Shown: positions 45,782-58,568, numbered from the stretch's first letter. The stretch: 64,000 bases of DNA from Siphonodentalium dalli (GCA_032622095.1 CP136061.1:22324991-22388990); one strand, 5' to 3'. Translations and numbers: made by a program. The notes: generated by a model from the sequence alone, not told the origin.

Positions 45782-46365
45782 GTATGTATAGTATTGTATA
45801 CGAATTCTTGCCCCAAGCTCCACGCAGAGTTCAGTCCCCTGCTACGCAGGACTCACCGCAGCCAGCACCTATACATAATGTATAATGATTATTTATTTGA
45901 AACTTTTGAGGTTACAATTCTTTCTGTATTATTCTGACAAAATTGAACTGTCCATATTCATTTGAAAAGTGTCTAGATCAAGCCAGAATGAATTTTAACT
46001 GAAAAACACTTCAATTAAAAATGTTAGATTTAAATAAGAAACTACACATGCCGGCAGCGGTCAGACATAGCGTAGCGAGGGGACTGAACTCTGTTTTACA
46101 GCTTGTTCGTGCCCTACATGTATATCTACCGCATGCACGCATTCGGGGACGTAGTAATAGGGGTGCAGGGGTATCTAACTAATCATATGGTTATATGAAT
46201 GTGTTGTATACCATGGATAATTTTCAGGCTATTTGTCTACTAATTTCTATTTCCATGTAAGTGGTAGGTGGTTCTAAATTTATCACGCATCTAATCAATT
46301 TGTATAGAACCATAAAGTCCCAATGTGAATGCCTTGTATCTGTGAACATAACGTATATATGACTG

Positions 46366-46606
46366 TTCACCCTTTCTTTACTAAATGGATTTGACCATCA
46401 ATTATAAAAGTATATACTGGAATGGTCTACTATTCACCATAGGGATGTTCATCAACTATACAAAGACGACAGATAAGTCAAGCGCAGGCGGATGCCTATC
46501 CTTTGTTGGGGAATGTTTGAATAATAAGTTCAAAAAACGACCTATGAACATTTCGTTATAAAGGAACTACTGATCAATGAGTATGTATTTAAAAAGAAAG
46601 GGTTAA
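46366..46606 (+). mobile_element. MITE-C
   Basis: Ends CCCTTTCTTTACTAAATGG and ATTTAAAAAGAAAGGGTTAA. Internal ACTGGAATGGTCTACTATTC matches other copies. The left flank is TTCA rather than TTAA. Confidence 0.72.
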
Positions 46607-47399
46607 TTATTGGTTTTCGTGATACGCCCACATCACTATACTTGTAATTTACACATAAAAAGTGGTATAGTATTGATAAACCTGGATCGTTTGTTCTACT
46701 AACTATATAAAGAAACGCATTCGTCTTGGTACAATTCTCATTGGCGCCAGTATAACCGGAGGGTGTACCCAATATAACAGGTTTACTGATACACAGTGGT
46801 ACATAAGTATATAGGAAACACAACTCAAGATACATTCCTCGCCGCAACCAAAAAGGATCCACTTGAGGGGACGTGAATTCTACATTTTATTGTGAATGAG
46901 ACAAGGATGATGAATGATTTCATTCACACCAGAACATAACCTACAACATTTACATCCATAATTAACATTTACATCCATAATTAAACTGTTCGTGTCATTC
47001 GAGTTTTATTTGAATTTAAATTTTAAATAAAATTTAAATGAAAACTAAACTGACATTTCCGACAGTGCAAATACTTCGGTCGCATAAAAATTATATTGGT
47101 TTGGTTTATTGAGGTTTCATCTTCGTTTCAATCGCTATTCTGTTTCAAGGCGTTATCGTGAGAGCGACAGTCATATTTACATCAGTAATGGGGATGGGAG
47201 CGCAAGTTATTTCAACTTATAAAATGCTTTTCTCCATATATCTGACGAACAAATTAACGAAGATGAGTTAGAACTGAGGCACAGTTTTAAATAAATTTAC
47301 AAAATAATACCCCTGTTAAACTTGCCTATAAAGATATACAGAAATCAGGTTACCCGCTCATTACGTGGATCATAAATCGCGCACATCAGGAATCGAACC

Positions 47400-47645
47400 A
47401 GCTATACAAAAGCATGCACTGGCTAAATGTCAAGATAAATATTATTATGCCAATGTATTCTCTTATATGCCAGGCTCCATATTGGAGACCAGTCTGATTA
47501 AAACCATACTCAGAATCTAACGATATCGTTAGATTTTGAGTATGGTTTTAATCAGACTGATTGGAGACTAGCATATTATAAGATAATACATTAGCACAGG
47601 GTTTTCTTAAAATTTCAGCTCCAGTCATGGAATGGTTAAAGGAAG
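47400..47645. mobile_element. degenerate hairpin-cassette element
   Basis: TGCCAATGTATTCTCTTATATGC (47449 on) and ATAATACATTAGCACAGGG (to 47602) are the two sides of a decayed cassette hairpin. It is followed by TTTTCTTAAAATTTCAG and CTCCAGTCATGGAATGG, an end also seen at 59250-59290. Confidence 0.65.
47491..47558. mobile_element. 68-bp palindrome nested in the cassette
   Basis: Arms AGTCTGATTAAAACCATACT... and the inverse match at 33 of 34 positions around CGAT|ATCG. ATTGGAGAC stands on both sides (47481-47489 and 47560-47568), as a 9-bp target duplication would. Confidence 0.8.
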
Positions 47646-50344
47646 AACAAACTTCATAATAAATTCATATCTAGGACTCCTAGTATAGTTTTAAATAATA
47701 CTGTGGCTCCCCGTTGCGTCGTAACGAATTGAAGCAGGAAATGAATTATTCACGTTACGAATACTATGCAGAAGCACAAATATATTCTATAGGAATGCAC
47801 GTGAGTGAGTGTGGTTGCACCAAGACGAGTACCTCTCCCGTTTTACCGCAGCAGAACTGGTCAATATTCTCAGTCCATATGCACCCACTTATCAGCCCAG
47901 CTAAAGCTTTGCGTCATCTTCTGAGCTTTCTCGATCATCCAATTGAACATGTCAGAACCGTATGGGATTTACTAAATTAGAAGACTCCATAAAGAAAATG
48001 GTATTGTCATTGGCGTAATCTATTGTAATGTTGAACAAATCCTATAGTTAGTTTAAGCTTTGTTGATTCTCATAAGAATACCACTACATCACACAATATG
48101 AACTAATGTATTACTACATGACTATACAGAACTATACAGAATGTTGTTTCTGTGTTCATAGGATTTTAGATTTTGATAACTCTTTGGGATGAGACGGGAA
48201 CACGACAGTACAGGTAAGGCTCGACAATGGGTTTGCAATTCAAATTCCGTTTCGAATTGAGTATTAAAAACTATTTATAGAAGGTAAAGAGCGAATATTT
48301 GAGAGGGTGAAATTATAGAATGTGTGAAAGATTTCAGACTATAGTCATATAGTTGGCAAGAGAACATGATAATTGGTCTCTTGAGATCTGTCACGAGTCG
48401 TGAGTCACGACTAATCGATTTCAGGAGACAATAATAAATATTAATTTCCACCTAGCCTCTATAAAGAATACCGTGCTGTGATGTTCATGCATAGGTCATG
48501 GCTAAGTATGTTTGTTGTCACTAAATATCTTAAAACGGCTGTCAATTTCGAAGTTCAATGGTAATACACAAACTATCATGTTCGCGAAGCAACCTCCTAG
48601 AATTCAGGGCGAGCATACCGACATACTAAGAATTCTGGAACATATAAACTATGTTAATGTATTTTAGGGAGTTCATTAGGGTTTCAAAACTCGGTAAATT
48701 AGAATACAATATGGGTGGTATTTCCGTATGATCGGTGGGTTACTTAGTCAGAAACAGCTGGTGTTGGGCATATTGGTAATGTCATAGTACCACGTGAGCA
48801 GCATCGGTATGGCATCTCAGAAACAGAACGCCTCCGCCCATGGTTACATATCAAAGGGAAGGTTTGTTTATCTTCATAATATCTGGATTCGCTTCACGCT
48901 GGTTGGTTAGCGTTACAATTATACTGTGAATGAAGACAGACAATAAATAGCACCGGTATTCTAAATATGAACCCACGAAAGAATCAAGTTTGAGATAAAG
49001 CACGTGTGATCTTCGTACTCTTAACACGCGTGTCGTCATAACAAAAACATCGTTGCCACATCGAGCCACGGATGCATTGAATCTGACCTAACCCATTGGG
49101 AACTATACACTCTCAACATGTTTATCGGTGTTTTAAAAATTAATAGCAATCGGCGGAATGACAAAATCAAAACAAGAATATATAGTACATGCAATGTGTT
49201 AGCCTTTCATTCATCGTGAGTGCAATCGATTAAATGGTGTCAGGACATGACCCTTGGACGGAATGAGTGACGTGAGGTTTTTGGATCCGAGTTCGTATCG
49301 ACCGTTATGAAATGATTTCGTTACCCCCGATTTTAACTGAGTTCTAATCGCCCGTTGGAGCTGATTTCGCAACCATCCTTTCGAACTGATTTCGTAACCA
49401 CCATCTGGAACCGAGATCGATATCATCTAGTGCACACGACGTCCACGGTGATGAACATAACTATACCACATTTGTGTACATGTAGGTTAATTTTGAAAAA
49501 GAAAATCCCACACTCAGGGCAGTGCGTTGGTAATTATTGCCCCAGTCTAGCGTAGGCCCATACAAGGCGCTCATTTGTTGCCAGAAGATGCATACTTACA
49601 TGCTGACACTAATGACATCGTATGGTTGATTATCGTCTGTCAAAATGATACATTTCACTATGTAAGTTAGTGATTAGAATGTCAATGGTGATTACCGTCT
49701 GGGGAATAGAAAAAGCTGTTGTCTGAATGCTGATCGAAGCATCTTAGTTTGATGCTGGTGCATGTCGATTCGCAGAGGTTTGACCTATTATATTACACTA
49801 CCCACGTAGTTGAGGTATAACACACGTTTAGAGCCGTAGCTTTCAACAAATACAACTATATTAAAGGCACGAGGACCACTACGCTCATACAGGTGTCCAG
49901 AACTGAGTAGCAAATAATCTTGCCAAAATTAGTTATGTTCATAGGTAGAAAACAGCGCCATTGTATAAATGCTATACATGCAATGGTTATTGTTCGCGAA
50001 CCCATTGCCTTTATATTTGTCTCCCGCTAATTCGTCTCGAATATTTTAGTTAAATATATTTTATTGCCAATACATGCAAAAGTATGACAGGCAGGGATTG
50101 GGTACAAGTGCTAACCACTTATATATGCCCCGATCCACACAATTTGACAATAAGTAATGAAAAATGATGCGTCAATACAATACAATACAACATTATAGCT
50201 TCAATGAGAGTAACATTTTTGATGAAACAAGGAGAGTGAAAACTGGATGGTATTGGTAGCAATGGTAGTGCTCTGATGTATGGTTACTGTATTTATCCCG
50301 CAATAGGTCGCCACAACCACATCTAATTTTACAATCATCAATAT

Positions 50345-50640
50345 CCAGGTTCCGGTTTCCAACTAGAAAGGAATTCGGGGACTGGGGGCTCCGGTTCCCA
50401 ACTAGAAAGTAATTCGGGGGCTGTGGGCTCCGGTTCCCAACTAGAAAGTAGTTCGGGGGGGGGGGCTGGGGGCTCCGGTTCCCAACTAGAAAGTAATTCG
50501 GGGGGCTGGGGGTTCCGGTTCCCAACTATAAAGTAATTTCGGGGCTGGGGGCTCCGGTTCCCAACTAGAAAGTAATTCGGGGACTGGGGGCTCCGGTTCC
50601 CTACTAGAGTAGAAAGTAATTCGGGGGCTGAGGGCTCGAA
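50345..50640. repeat. about 38-42-bp tandem repeat, eight units
   Basis: Units GGTTCCCAACTAGAAAGTAA followed by TTCGGGG-CTGGGGGCTCC, with variable G runs. The minus-strand frame at 50193-50525 is this repeat. Confidence 0.93.
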
Positions 50641-50814
50641 TATTGACCTTTATGCTTAGTTCAGACGTTGTATTCTTTGAAATAGCACATTCAGAGTGAT
50701 TGGAATGTTCGATATTTTAGTTGATTGCTATATTCTTCCATTGACGATTGTATTTTGGTTATAGTTATAAACTATTGGCGATTGTGTTTTGAACCTCTCA
50801 TATGAGTAGTGTGT

Positions 50815-50856
50815 TTTGAACTAATCATCAATGAGTATTTAGTAAACAAAGGGTTA
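50815..50856 (+). mobile_element. MITE-C 3' end fragment
   Basis: CATCAATGAGTATTTAGTAA ... AAAGGG then TTAA at 50853-50856. Confidence 0.55.
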
Positions 50857-51429
50857 AACACGGGGAATTAGGTTGTAGCCATTATACATACGTCCTTGAA
50901 ATATTCTCAGAATCAAATGTTAACGAGATTTCTTTCTGGTGTGATTGACAGAGCAAGAGATAAAGTGTGCTCTAAGAGTGCGCCGCTTCACCCTGAAACG
51001 CCATCCAGACATCCTGTAGGTTCGCTTATAACTTGCCAGAAAACATCTTCCCAGGAACTTAATAGATATGCTATTTTTAGAGTGCGGGAGCAATGGTTTG
51101 AAGAGGCACTTGATGGGGGCGATAGAACGATCCGTTTCTTGGCAACTCGAAACGAACGAATGATGATGATCCACTAATAACAGCCCATTTCCGGTTCCAA
51201 ATTGCCGATCAAACGCTGTACCGTACGGCTTGTTGAATCCGCCCGATCTAAACGGATTTATACTCAATCTTCCCGTCTTACGTCGGGGAACAGATGTTCT
51301 GATGTTGGAGCATAGTCAATGCAAAAAACTCCACAAAATCCATTCACGCATTATATCATAACATTGCTGTTCATAGAAAGAGTTCCTTCGGTGGCGCCGA
51401 CCTTCCTCTATAATCTATGAATGCATGGT

Positions 51430-52060
51430 GTTGGTACTGCGTGTTAGATGGTGGGCTGTTGGTATACACTGCGTGTCAGGCGGTGGGCTGTTGGCATACG
51501 CTGCGTGTGAGATGGTGGGCTGTGTGCTTGGGATATAACTGACTTCTATTCGATATTCCCATTCTTACAGCGGGCAAACATATCTTGTGATGTCGGTATA
51601 TGGCCTCATAGTTTTGTGGCGGACTTGGTTGTTTATGGGGCGGGGGATTGGCGGGCAAACAGATGTTGTGATGTCGGTATATGGCCTCATAGTTTTGTGG
51701 CGGACTTGGTGGTTTATGTGGCGGGGGATTGGCGGGCAAACAGATGTTGTGATGTCGGTATATGGCCTCATAATTTTGTGGTGGACTTGGTAGATTATGG
51801 GTGGGGTGTGACTTCGGTCGAGAGAACTGGTAATGTGATATTGGTAATTGGTTCCATGCTTGTTGTGGTCGTGTAGTGGAGGTGGATTGGCCTCATATAG
51901 TTTCGAGGTGGACTTCGTGGATTAGGGGCGAGATATAGGGGTAATTCATTGGTCCTGGTGACTTCGGTCGAGAGAACAAGTAATGTGATATTGGTAATTG
52001 GTTCCATGCTAGTTGTGGTCGTTTAGGGGAGGTGGATTGGGGTTGTCATAACATCACAAA
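51430..52060. repeat. complex minisatellite region
   Basis: GTGTKAGATGGTGGGCTGTTG units (51445-51530), then three 68-70-bp units with TGTGATGTCGGTATATGGCC (51590-51790), then two copies of GACTTCGGTCGAGAGAAC...GGTTCCATGCT (51811-51862, 51960-52012). Frames on both strands are artefacts. Confidence 0.85.
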
Positions 52061-52148
52061 CACGTGGCTTATAGTGGATGTCAATTCCATTTGAACAAAA
52101 CTACGCCCTTATCGGGAAATGGAACCAACTTCGCCATCGCTGGACGGG

Positions 52149-52386
52149 TTAACCCTTTCTATACTAAATGGATTCTCCCACTCAGTTATAACAATACACA
52201 TTGGAATGGTCTATTATTTATCTGGAGGAGTGTTCAGGAGAATAAGCAGACAACATATCATAAAAGTGCAGAAGGAGTCCTATTTATTGGAGGGAAATGT
52301 TCAGATAATAAATTCAGCAAAAGTATTATCTGAGATTTCATAAAGGAACTACTCTTCAATGAGTATTTAGTATATAAAGGATTAAT
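52149..52386 (+). mobile_element. MITE-C, full length
   Basis: TTAA at 52149-52152 and 52383-52386; ends CCCTTTCTATACTAAAT and ATTTAGTATATAAAGG. The internal motif here is GCAGACAACA, one base different from the usual GCAGACGACA. Confidence 0.82.
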
Positions 52387-52917
52387 GCGCCATGAACTCT
52401 GTCGACTGTGCACCGGGGCTCATCAGATGAGGATTGTAAACGAAGTACCGTAATCATTTTTGATTGAGATGGTGTCTGTAACCATATATATATGGATTTG
52501 TTTGTCCTTGCTCAATTTTATTTTATTTGGGGGGTGGGGAACTAACTCCGTTATAACATCTGCCGGGGTACTCGAGTCACACCACCAAGTATGGTATTCT
52601 TACCATTGCCCATTGATGGGTCAAACACCCCTGTTATGGAATACTGTCATTGTTTTCATTATTTCACATGACCAAATTCTTTGAAAACTTACCTCTAGCA
52701 CTGACACCAAGCATACCAGAGTCCTGTGTGGATGGCATTCATATGATCTTATCTGACATATTTGATAAACAAATAACAACTGGGGAGAATTGGGGTCATT
52801 AGTAAAAACAAATTCAACTTAAATATGAGATGGAATCCCATGGGCATATTTGTGTTCCTGAATTTCGCACCTGATCGCTAATCGTATAAGAAGAAGAACA
52901 AAACTCGAAAAACATAT

Positions 52918-53355
52918 ATAGTATCTCTAACCAGTTGCAATTCTATACGAAATTTATTAACCGAGTGCACCAGTTGCGACGTTGTACGTGAATCGTACAG
53001 TAATGATATGGTCCTTTCGAAAGCTTTAAACATAACTATGTTTTCGAAATGTCACGCCATTGAACTTATAGAGTCTGTCTGCACCAAACATTTTAGCGAC
53101 TTTTGTACGACTCCGCAAGTAACACAACTATATTGGGATATTGTGTTTACGTGGAAATTTAATTATAAAACAACAGGTCGTATGTGCATCATAGCCTTAT
53201 ATTTGAGGTCATGTGACGAAGGGTGTCGTGACTTTGAGTGCCTCGTTTTGGATATCGACTGGCCAGTCCAGAAAACTCCAATAAGTGCTAGCTTCGAGTT
53301 CCACCGCATGGGTTAATAAATTTCGTCTAGAATTGTGACTCATTTGAGATCCATT
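52918..53355. mobile_element. diverged foldback related to 43081-43733
   Basis: CAATTCTATACGAAATTTATTAACC near the left is inverted near the right as GGTTAATAAATTTCGTCTAG, and the outer GGATCTCA... end is shared with 43081. A 102-codon frame (53008-53316) lies inside, but I recognise no domain in it. Confidence 0.6.
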
Positions 53356-54714
53356 TTATCACTTTAATAATCATATTCTAGCTGGGAAAACCGATATCAA
53401 AACGGATGTGGTTAAACAAATATATTTGTATTAATTTATATAATATTGATTTCCTTATCACAACTAAATAGGAAGTAAAAACACCTTCAAGACAAATATA
53501 GTTCCATTTTAAATGTGACTTGTCATGTTGACAAAATTGTTCAACCGCTATTATCACCCATGTTTATATCACAGTCAAAACTAAATAACCAAACACAAAT
53601 TGAATATCATTATTATATTATAGTTAACATATAATAATAACATTGATCAATATCATTGCATTAAGGTCTTACGCCACTGCGCGTGCCGATAATACACGTG
53701 TGTCTTACTAAAAATATGAGGCCGGGATTAGGGGCTAATTATGTAATTAAACTATATTAGTTATCAAGAGCATAGTCGTAAAATACTGCGTGGTGGCGGA
53801 TTGCATGGTTACGTGCCATCTTACACGGCTATAGTGAAGGGCGAGTAAACAAATATCTCAGAAAACATGTCAGAGTGTCCCGATATGCGGGCTGCTTAAT
53901 GCAGTCGATGGATTTATTGCAACGCGTTGCAAAGATGGCATCTATGAAGAACCATGGTCACTGTTTTGACAACAGGGACGTGACCAGATTACCTGTATGG
54001 GGGTTATCTCCTAGTTCCCTTGCAGTAATCATGATGCCAATTTTGTCTATATTTTTTTAACACCTGTGCCAGCGTCCCGCCAAAGATAGAAATTCTTTCA
54101 CATACTTTAACATGAAATGTTCAAATACAAGATAACCATTTCAACAGAAATGAAATATATTCCAGTCTCTTCTTTTTGTTTGTCATTCATATTTTATTTC
54201 GAATGTATATAGTCTAGCCGTCAAGCGGGGAGGGGGTAAGTTCCCATAGGGAACACTTATTACTATATTTCCCGCCAGACATGTTAGAAATCTTTGGAGC
54301 TAGGTGTATGAGGTATATATGTACAAAGAAAAGCCATACCACTCCTCACCATACCATACACGCCTATGGGTATTAGAAGCGATTTGTGTTTGATTTCTTG
54401 TTTCTCGTCTGATATTATTCAGAATTAATGGGATTATAATTAAGACACGCCGTACAGGATGTTGTCCCGGAGTGTAATCCATGGATAGAGAGCGGTCGTT
54501 CACTGATGTTCGCGCGCGATTAACCTACATCAGAGATTCCTAAGAACCGATGCTTTAATAAGCTATATATATCGCAATTAACTTGACAGAGTGCCAGTCC
54601 GATTTACGTTCGTTCATCTTCGAACACTAATTGTTTCTTTACTCAGACGTCATTACCATCCCGACCAAACTCACAGAATCGAGTGAATGTGGGTGGTGGT
54701 CTGCTGTTGAAACT

Positions 54715-54870
54715 ATCGACGTCGGGTACAGGTATATAATGGTTACGTCGGGTACAGGTATATAATGGCGGACTACAGGTATATAATGGCGGAGTACAGG
54801 TATATAATGGCGGGGTACATGTATATAATGGCGGAGTACATGTATATAATGGCGGAGTACATGTTTATAA
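54715..54870. repeat. 21-bp tandem repeat
   Basis: Six to seven units of GGCGGAGTACAGGTATATAAT, drifting to GTACATGTATATAAT. Confidence 0.92.
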
Positions 54871-55059
54871 CATTTGGCGGAGTGCACGGAGACGCAGACG
54901 ATAATTCATACACACACGCGGACACAGGTGTGGGGTGTATCCACCCCCCAAATATCCTTCAGTTGGAATCTCAATAGTTGGAAATTTCAAACCAAATATG
55001 TTGAAATTGTTATGATATATAGCTTGAATTTCCAACTAATATTTAATGTAAAATCCTTT

Positions 55060-55262
55060 GATTTAGACCAAATAATGAGATCTACTGTAAAATATGTTGT
55101 TTTTAGACCAACTAATAATATTTACTGTAAAATCTGTTGTTTTTAGACCAACTAATAATATCAACTGTAAAAGCTGTTGTTTTAGACCAGCTAATAATAT
55201 CTACTGTAAAATCTGTTGTTTTTATACGAACAAATAATATCTACTGCAAAATGTGTTTTTAG
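55060..55262. repeat. about 40-bp tandem repeat, five units
   Basis: AATAATATCTACTGTAAAAT followed by CTGTTGTTTTTAGACCAACT. Confidence 0.9.
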
Positions 55263-55504
55263 ACCAAGAGTCGTATATTTTCATACGTTCGGTCAATGTT
55301 TTGGGCTGAACTGTATTTCCCAGACTTGGGATTTGGATCTGGTTCAAGAGTGTGCAGTTGGAAATTTTAAGTTGGACAACCTTCAACCCCTATCCTCTAG
55401 ACACGTCCCTGAGCTCATACGCCGATGATTGAATTGGCAAGCTGCACATCGCATTCCATATTTATAGTTCTATGCTATAGTCATATAGTGGCACAGCCAA
55501 GTGG

Positions 55505-56080
55505 GAGCGACGGTGGATCAGTGGATAATATACGTATAGCGCATTAAACCACACAATCAATCCGGTGATGGCGGTGCTGGTTCGAATGCCAATAGGCGCT
55601 GGGTAACCCGTGTCGAGTTTCTGGGCAAATTCATCAGTTGCTTAAGGGTACGGTGGTTTTTGTTGGCATTGGAGTAATTCAGCCTATTCTCCCGAAAATA
55701 AGCTCATATTGCACTTTTTCTCAAAAACATAAATAAGCCCATATATGCATTATTTGAATATGAATTACGCTCTATATTAACCCAAACGACTTACCAGCCG
55801 TTTCGCCCCCAGCGCTGGTGATAAGGTTTCAAATCCACATGTTTCCAATCGTGGACTTTGTAATGTAACTCGAAATCGTTATCTGGTGGAGTTGCCGGTT
55901 ACTCGCCGGTGGTTTGCCGCACATGGTCGACGAGTTTATCGGCCATTGAAATCACTGTTAGATTATCCGTAAGTGTGCGGATTTCCTCCAACTTTAAAAC
56001 TGGCAATGTCGTGATATGACCTTAGTTGATGAAAGCGACATTAAACCCATATCAGCCAACCAACCAACCAACCAGATGTA
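55505..56080 (+). mobile_element. tRNA-derived SINE
   Basis: Box-A-like TGGATCAGTGGATA (55514-55527) and box-B-like GGTTCGAATGCC (55579-55590). The 3' end CGTGATATGACCTTAG ... GACATTAAACCC resembles the LINE tail at 13500-13550 (CGTGATATGGCTTT...GACGTTAAACCCC), as expected for a SINE using LINE machinery. It ends in CCAACCAACCAACC. Confidence 0.7.
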
Positions 56081-56810
56081 AGCTCTTTATAATGTGTTTC
56101 ACTGTGTCCCGCGCCATAAAACGGAATTAAGTCCACTATGAGCTTTTTTTCAGAATAAAATTAAGTTCAATATGAACCTATGTGAATATTTAGGTTCAAA
56201 TTTCAGGGTCCGCGCTGGACCGAAATTGACTTTTGCCAAATAATTTGCCAAAAGATTTTTTTTTTTACCAAATTCTTTTAGAATTTGCCAAATGCTACCA
56301 TTTTCTGCAACATTTCGTCTTAACGACTTTTGATATCGATGAGAGTGCAGTTAGTTAATAATTATTTTTCATACAAAATAAACCAATCAAAGAACAATAA
56401 AATGATAGTAGGCTTGCTTCACCAGAAGGCACACCACAAGGGTATTAGCTATGTAAACACCACCACACTAAATATTGGTAATCCCTCCACCCATCGACAC
56501 TATATATAATACCTATCAGATTAACTGCATTTTAATAGAGGTGTTAACTTTTCATAAACCATATAAAACACAACTAATATAATTATACTGTAAGAGTTTC
56601 CTAAAATGAATGGTGTTGATTGACCAATATTTGTCAGCTCTCTTGAGGAATTAAAAAGTGACTTGCCAAAACTTTTGCCAAATGAAAATATTTTTTCCCA
56701 AATGTGAATTATTTTTGCCATTGGCAAATTTGGCAAATAAAGCAAAAAAGCAACCATGTACATCCGAAAACGTCACGCCATCGGCTGATTATTAATTTCG
56801 TCTATTTCAG

Positions 56811-57121
56811 ATGACGCTAGGAATAACGGGAGTGGAGTACTGGTTCACTGCTTAGCTGGCATAAGTCGATCGGTGACTGTGACCGTGGCCTACCTCATGC
56901 ACGCCAAGAACATGGGAATGAACGAGGCCTATGACTACGTGAAAAAGTGTAAGCCCAACATTTCACCAAATTTCAACTTCATGGGACAGCTAATGGACTT
57001 TGAAAAGACATTGTATTCACAAAAATCGCCCAAATCAAGTGATAGTGACTACGATGACGATCTCGACTCGCCGAAAAACACCAACAATAACGACGAAGGC
57101 GAAATATCCCGGAATTCATAG
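56811..57121 (+). CDS. DUSP6: MAP kinase phosphatase, final coding exon
   Basis: Encodes the last two bases of codon 259 to residue 361 and a TAG stop at 57119-57121. The catalytic loop HCLAGISRS (271-279) has nucleophile C272 and phosphate-binding R278 of the HCx5R signature. VTVTVAYLM and the family-diagnostic [14 protein letters not shown] (310-323) follow. The C-terminal tail (328-361) is Ser/Asp-rich with S331-P and S345-P, and is not conserved in vertebrate relatives as far as I recall. Acceptor CTATTTCAG|AT joins exon 2 as D259. Total length of 361 is slightly under vertebrate MKP-3 (about 380). Every catalytic residue expected is present, so an active enzyme is likely. Confidence 0.95.
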
Positions 57122-57153
57122 CAACCACCTGTTATCACTGCCATACGCACTCA

Positions 57154-57666
57154 CCCCTGGTAAAATGGTCCTGCTAAATTTGTTGGTGGGTCCTGCTGAA
57201 TTAGCTATCGTGTTAGTGGGTCAAATGCTGTTGTTAGGAAAAGGTACCGTTATTTTCTTAAGTTTTCATTTTCGTTTGTCTAATCTGAACAAATCGAGGT
57301 AAAGCAGTCATCTGTTTAAAAGATTAAAGAACATAAATATTGTAAAACGTTTTAATTTCGACCATTACCAAAAATTACAATTCCTGTCATTTTGCATACA
57401 CCAATTCAGCCAATATAGTAAAGAAATTAAATATATATATATAAAATGTTCTTGGAAGTTTCACTACAGACACAGTGAGACACTGGATATTTCTCAAAGT
57501 GCACAGATTAGCTAAACACGATAAAAATGACAAATTTAGAAGAAAAAAAATAACGGTACTTTTTCATAATAAATTATCATAATTTTTCTCCATTAACGTC
57601 ATACTAATTCAGCAGGACAGACCAGCATCATAGCAAATTAGCATGACCATTGCACTTTATCAGGGG
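57154..57666. mobile_element. foldback element just after the stop codon
   Basis: The left arm from 57154 (CCCCTGGTAAAATGGTCCTG...) is inverted in the right arm (57545-57666, ending ...TTATCAGGGG). Same family as 23404-24016. It starts 33 bp after the stop, so it probably lies in the 3' UTR. AATAAA at 57568-57573 and ATTAAA at 57323-57328 and 57426-57431 are candidate poly(A) signals inside it. Confidence 0.72.
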
Positions 57667-57719
57667 AGATAATTGTCAGTATTCACGCTGCATCACACTT
57701 ATCGCTACTCATTAACACT

Positions 57720-57870
57720 TCACCCGTTGTATGTATTGGAAAGATCTTTCTTCATTGCTTGGATGTTCATTAATATAAGCAGACAACATACAGAGAAGCA
57801 CCATAAGTTTAACGTGCCCTCTGGCTGTTTGTTGAACATATGTTAGGAACATCCCCACAAATGAATGAAT
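57720..57870 (+). mobile_element. MITE-C, partial
   Basis: Has GTATTGGAAAGATCTTTCTTCATT ... GGATGTTCATTAATATAAGC and GCAGACAACA, the MITE-C order, with eroded ends. Confidence 0.45.
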
Positions 57871-58067
57871 GTGAATCAAGGATTCTATACTGTTCAATAC
57901 CGGTATCTATGAAGTGACTTATTTTGGTAAATCCTAAAAATAATATAGACATAGCACAGCGGGAACTGATCAATGCATTTCGATTGCGGACGCTTCTAGT
58001 CCGCAGACGTATAGTTTCGTATCTTGGCAAAATATGTACCCGCATGTTGCCCCTAGTTAAAGACCCA

Positions 58068-58152
58068 CTTATTGTTTGAGTCCCCTATTAGTTCTATACA
58101 GAGTCAGTGTTATTGTTTGAGTCCCCTATTAGTTCTATACAGAGTCAGTGTT
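58068..58152. repeat. 41-bp direct repeat, two units
   Basis: TTATTGTTTGAGTCCCCTAT ... TCTATACAGAGTCAGTG twice, apparently identical. Confidence 0.9.
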
Positions 58153-58568
58153 ATTGAATCTTTATGGCACGAAATAAGACCAAAACTTTATATATTGAAA
58201 CAGGATACAAAACAGTTGTGGCCTAACGATGTCAACAACGTGATAGAAATTCTCATATTCACCCACAAGACTCCCCTTATTTACACATAATGCATTAAAA
58301 TTAATAACTAGGACTAACCAGGAACTAAGGGACCACTGATCACACGTCGGTACCTCGACAAACACATCGTGTTCACAGTTTATTCCACCGGAAAAGTTGA
58401 TAATACAATGTTTTGGAGTTTCCTCTTTCGAATGGTTTATAAAATAGAATTTGTTTTATATAATGTTATCTGGGATTCGAACATTAAGTGTGCCTTTAAC
58501 ACGACAGAGGTCATGACTATAATTGTATATTGGAAAGAATTAGCCGGGAAGTCGAACATACTGTGTGC

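Larger units (their letters stand above)
45782..56810 (+). other. intron 2 of the phosphatase gene (11,029 bp)
   Basis: Starts GTATGT and ends CTATTTCAG. It contains MITE-C copies, a nested palindrome, five or more minisatellites, a foldback and a SINE. The stretches 45890-46365, 46607-47400, 47646-50340, 53356-54715 and 56211-56810 show nothing I can name apart from a LINE-tail-like hairpin at 50090-50145 and TTTGCCAAAT-rich segments at 56240-56300 and 56655-56745. Confidence 0.88.

Noticed and set aside
45782-45885. Continuation of the exon 2 frame to a stop
   Set aside because: GTATGT at 45782 is a good donor, the sequence after it loses family similarity, and exon 3 restores the conserved catalytic loop.
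50896-51267. Overlapping 93- and 115-codon frames
   Set aside because: No recognised motif, no splice or start context, and both strands are open equally; coding is possible but unsupported.
53008-53316. 102-codon frame
   Set aside because: It lies inside a diverged foldback element and shows no domain.
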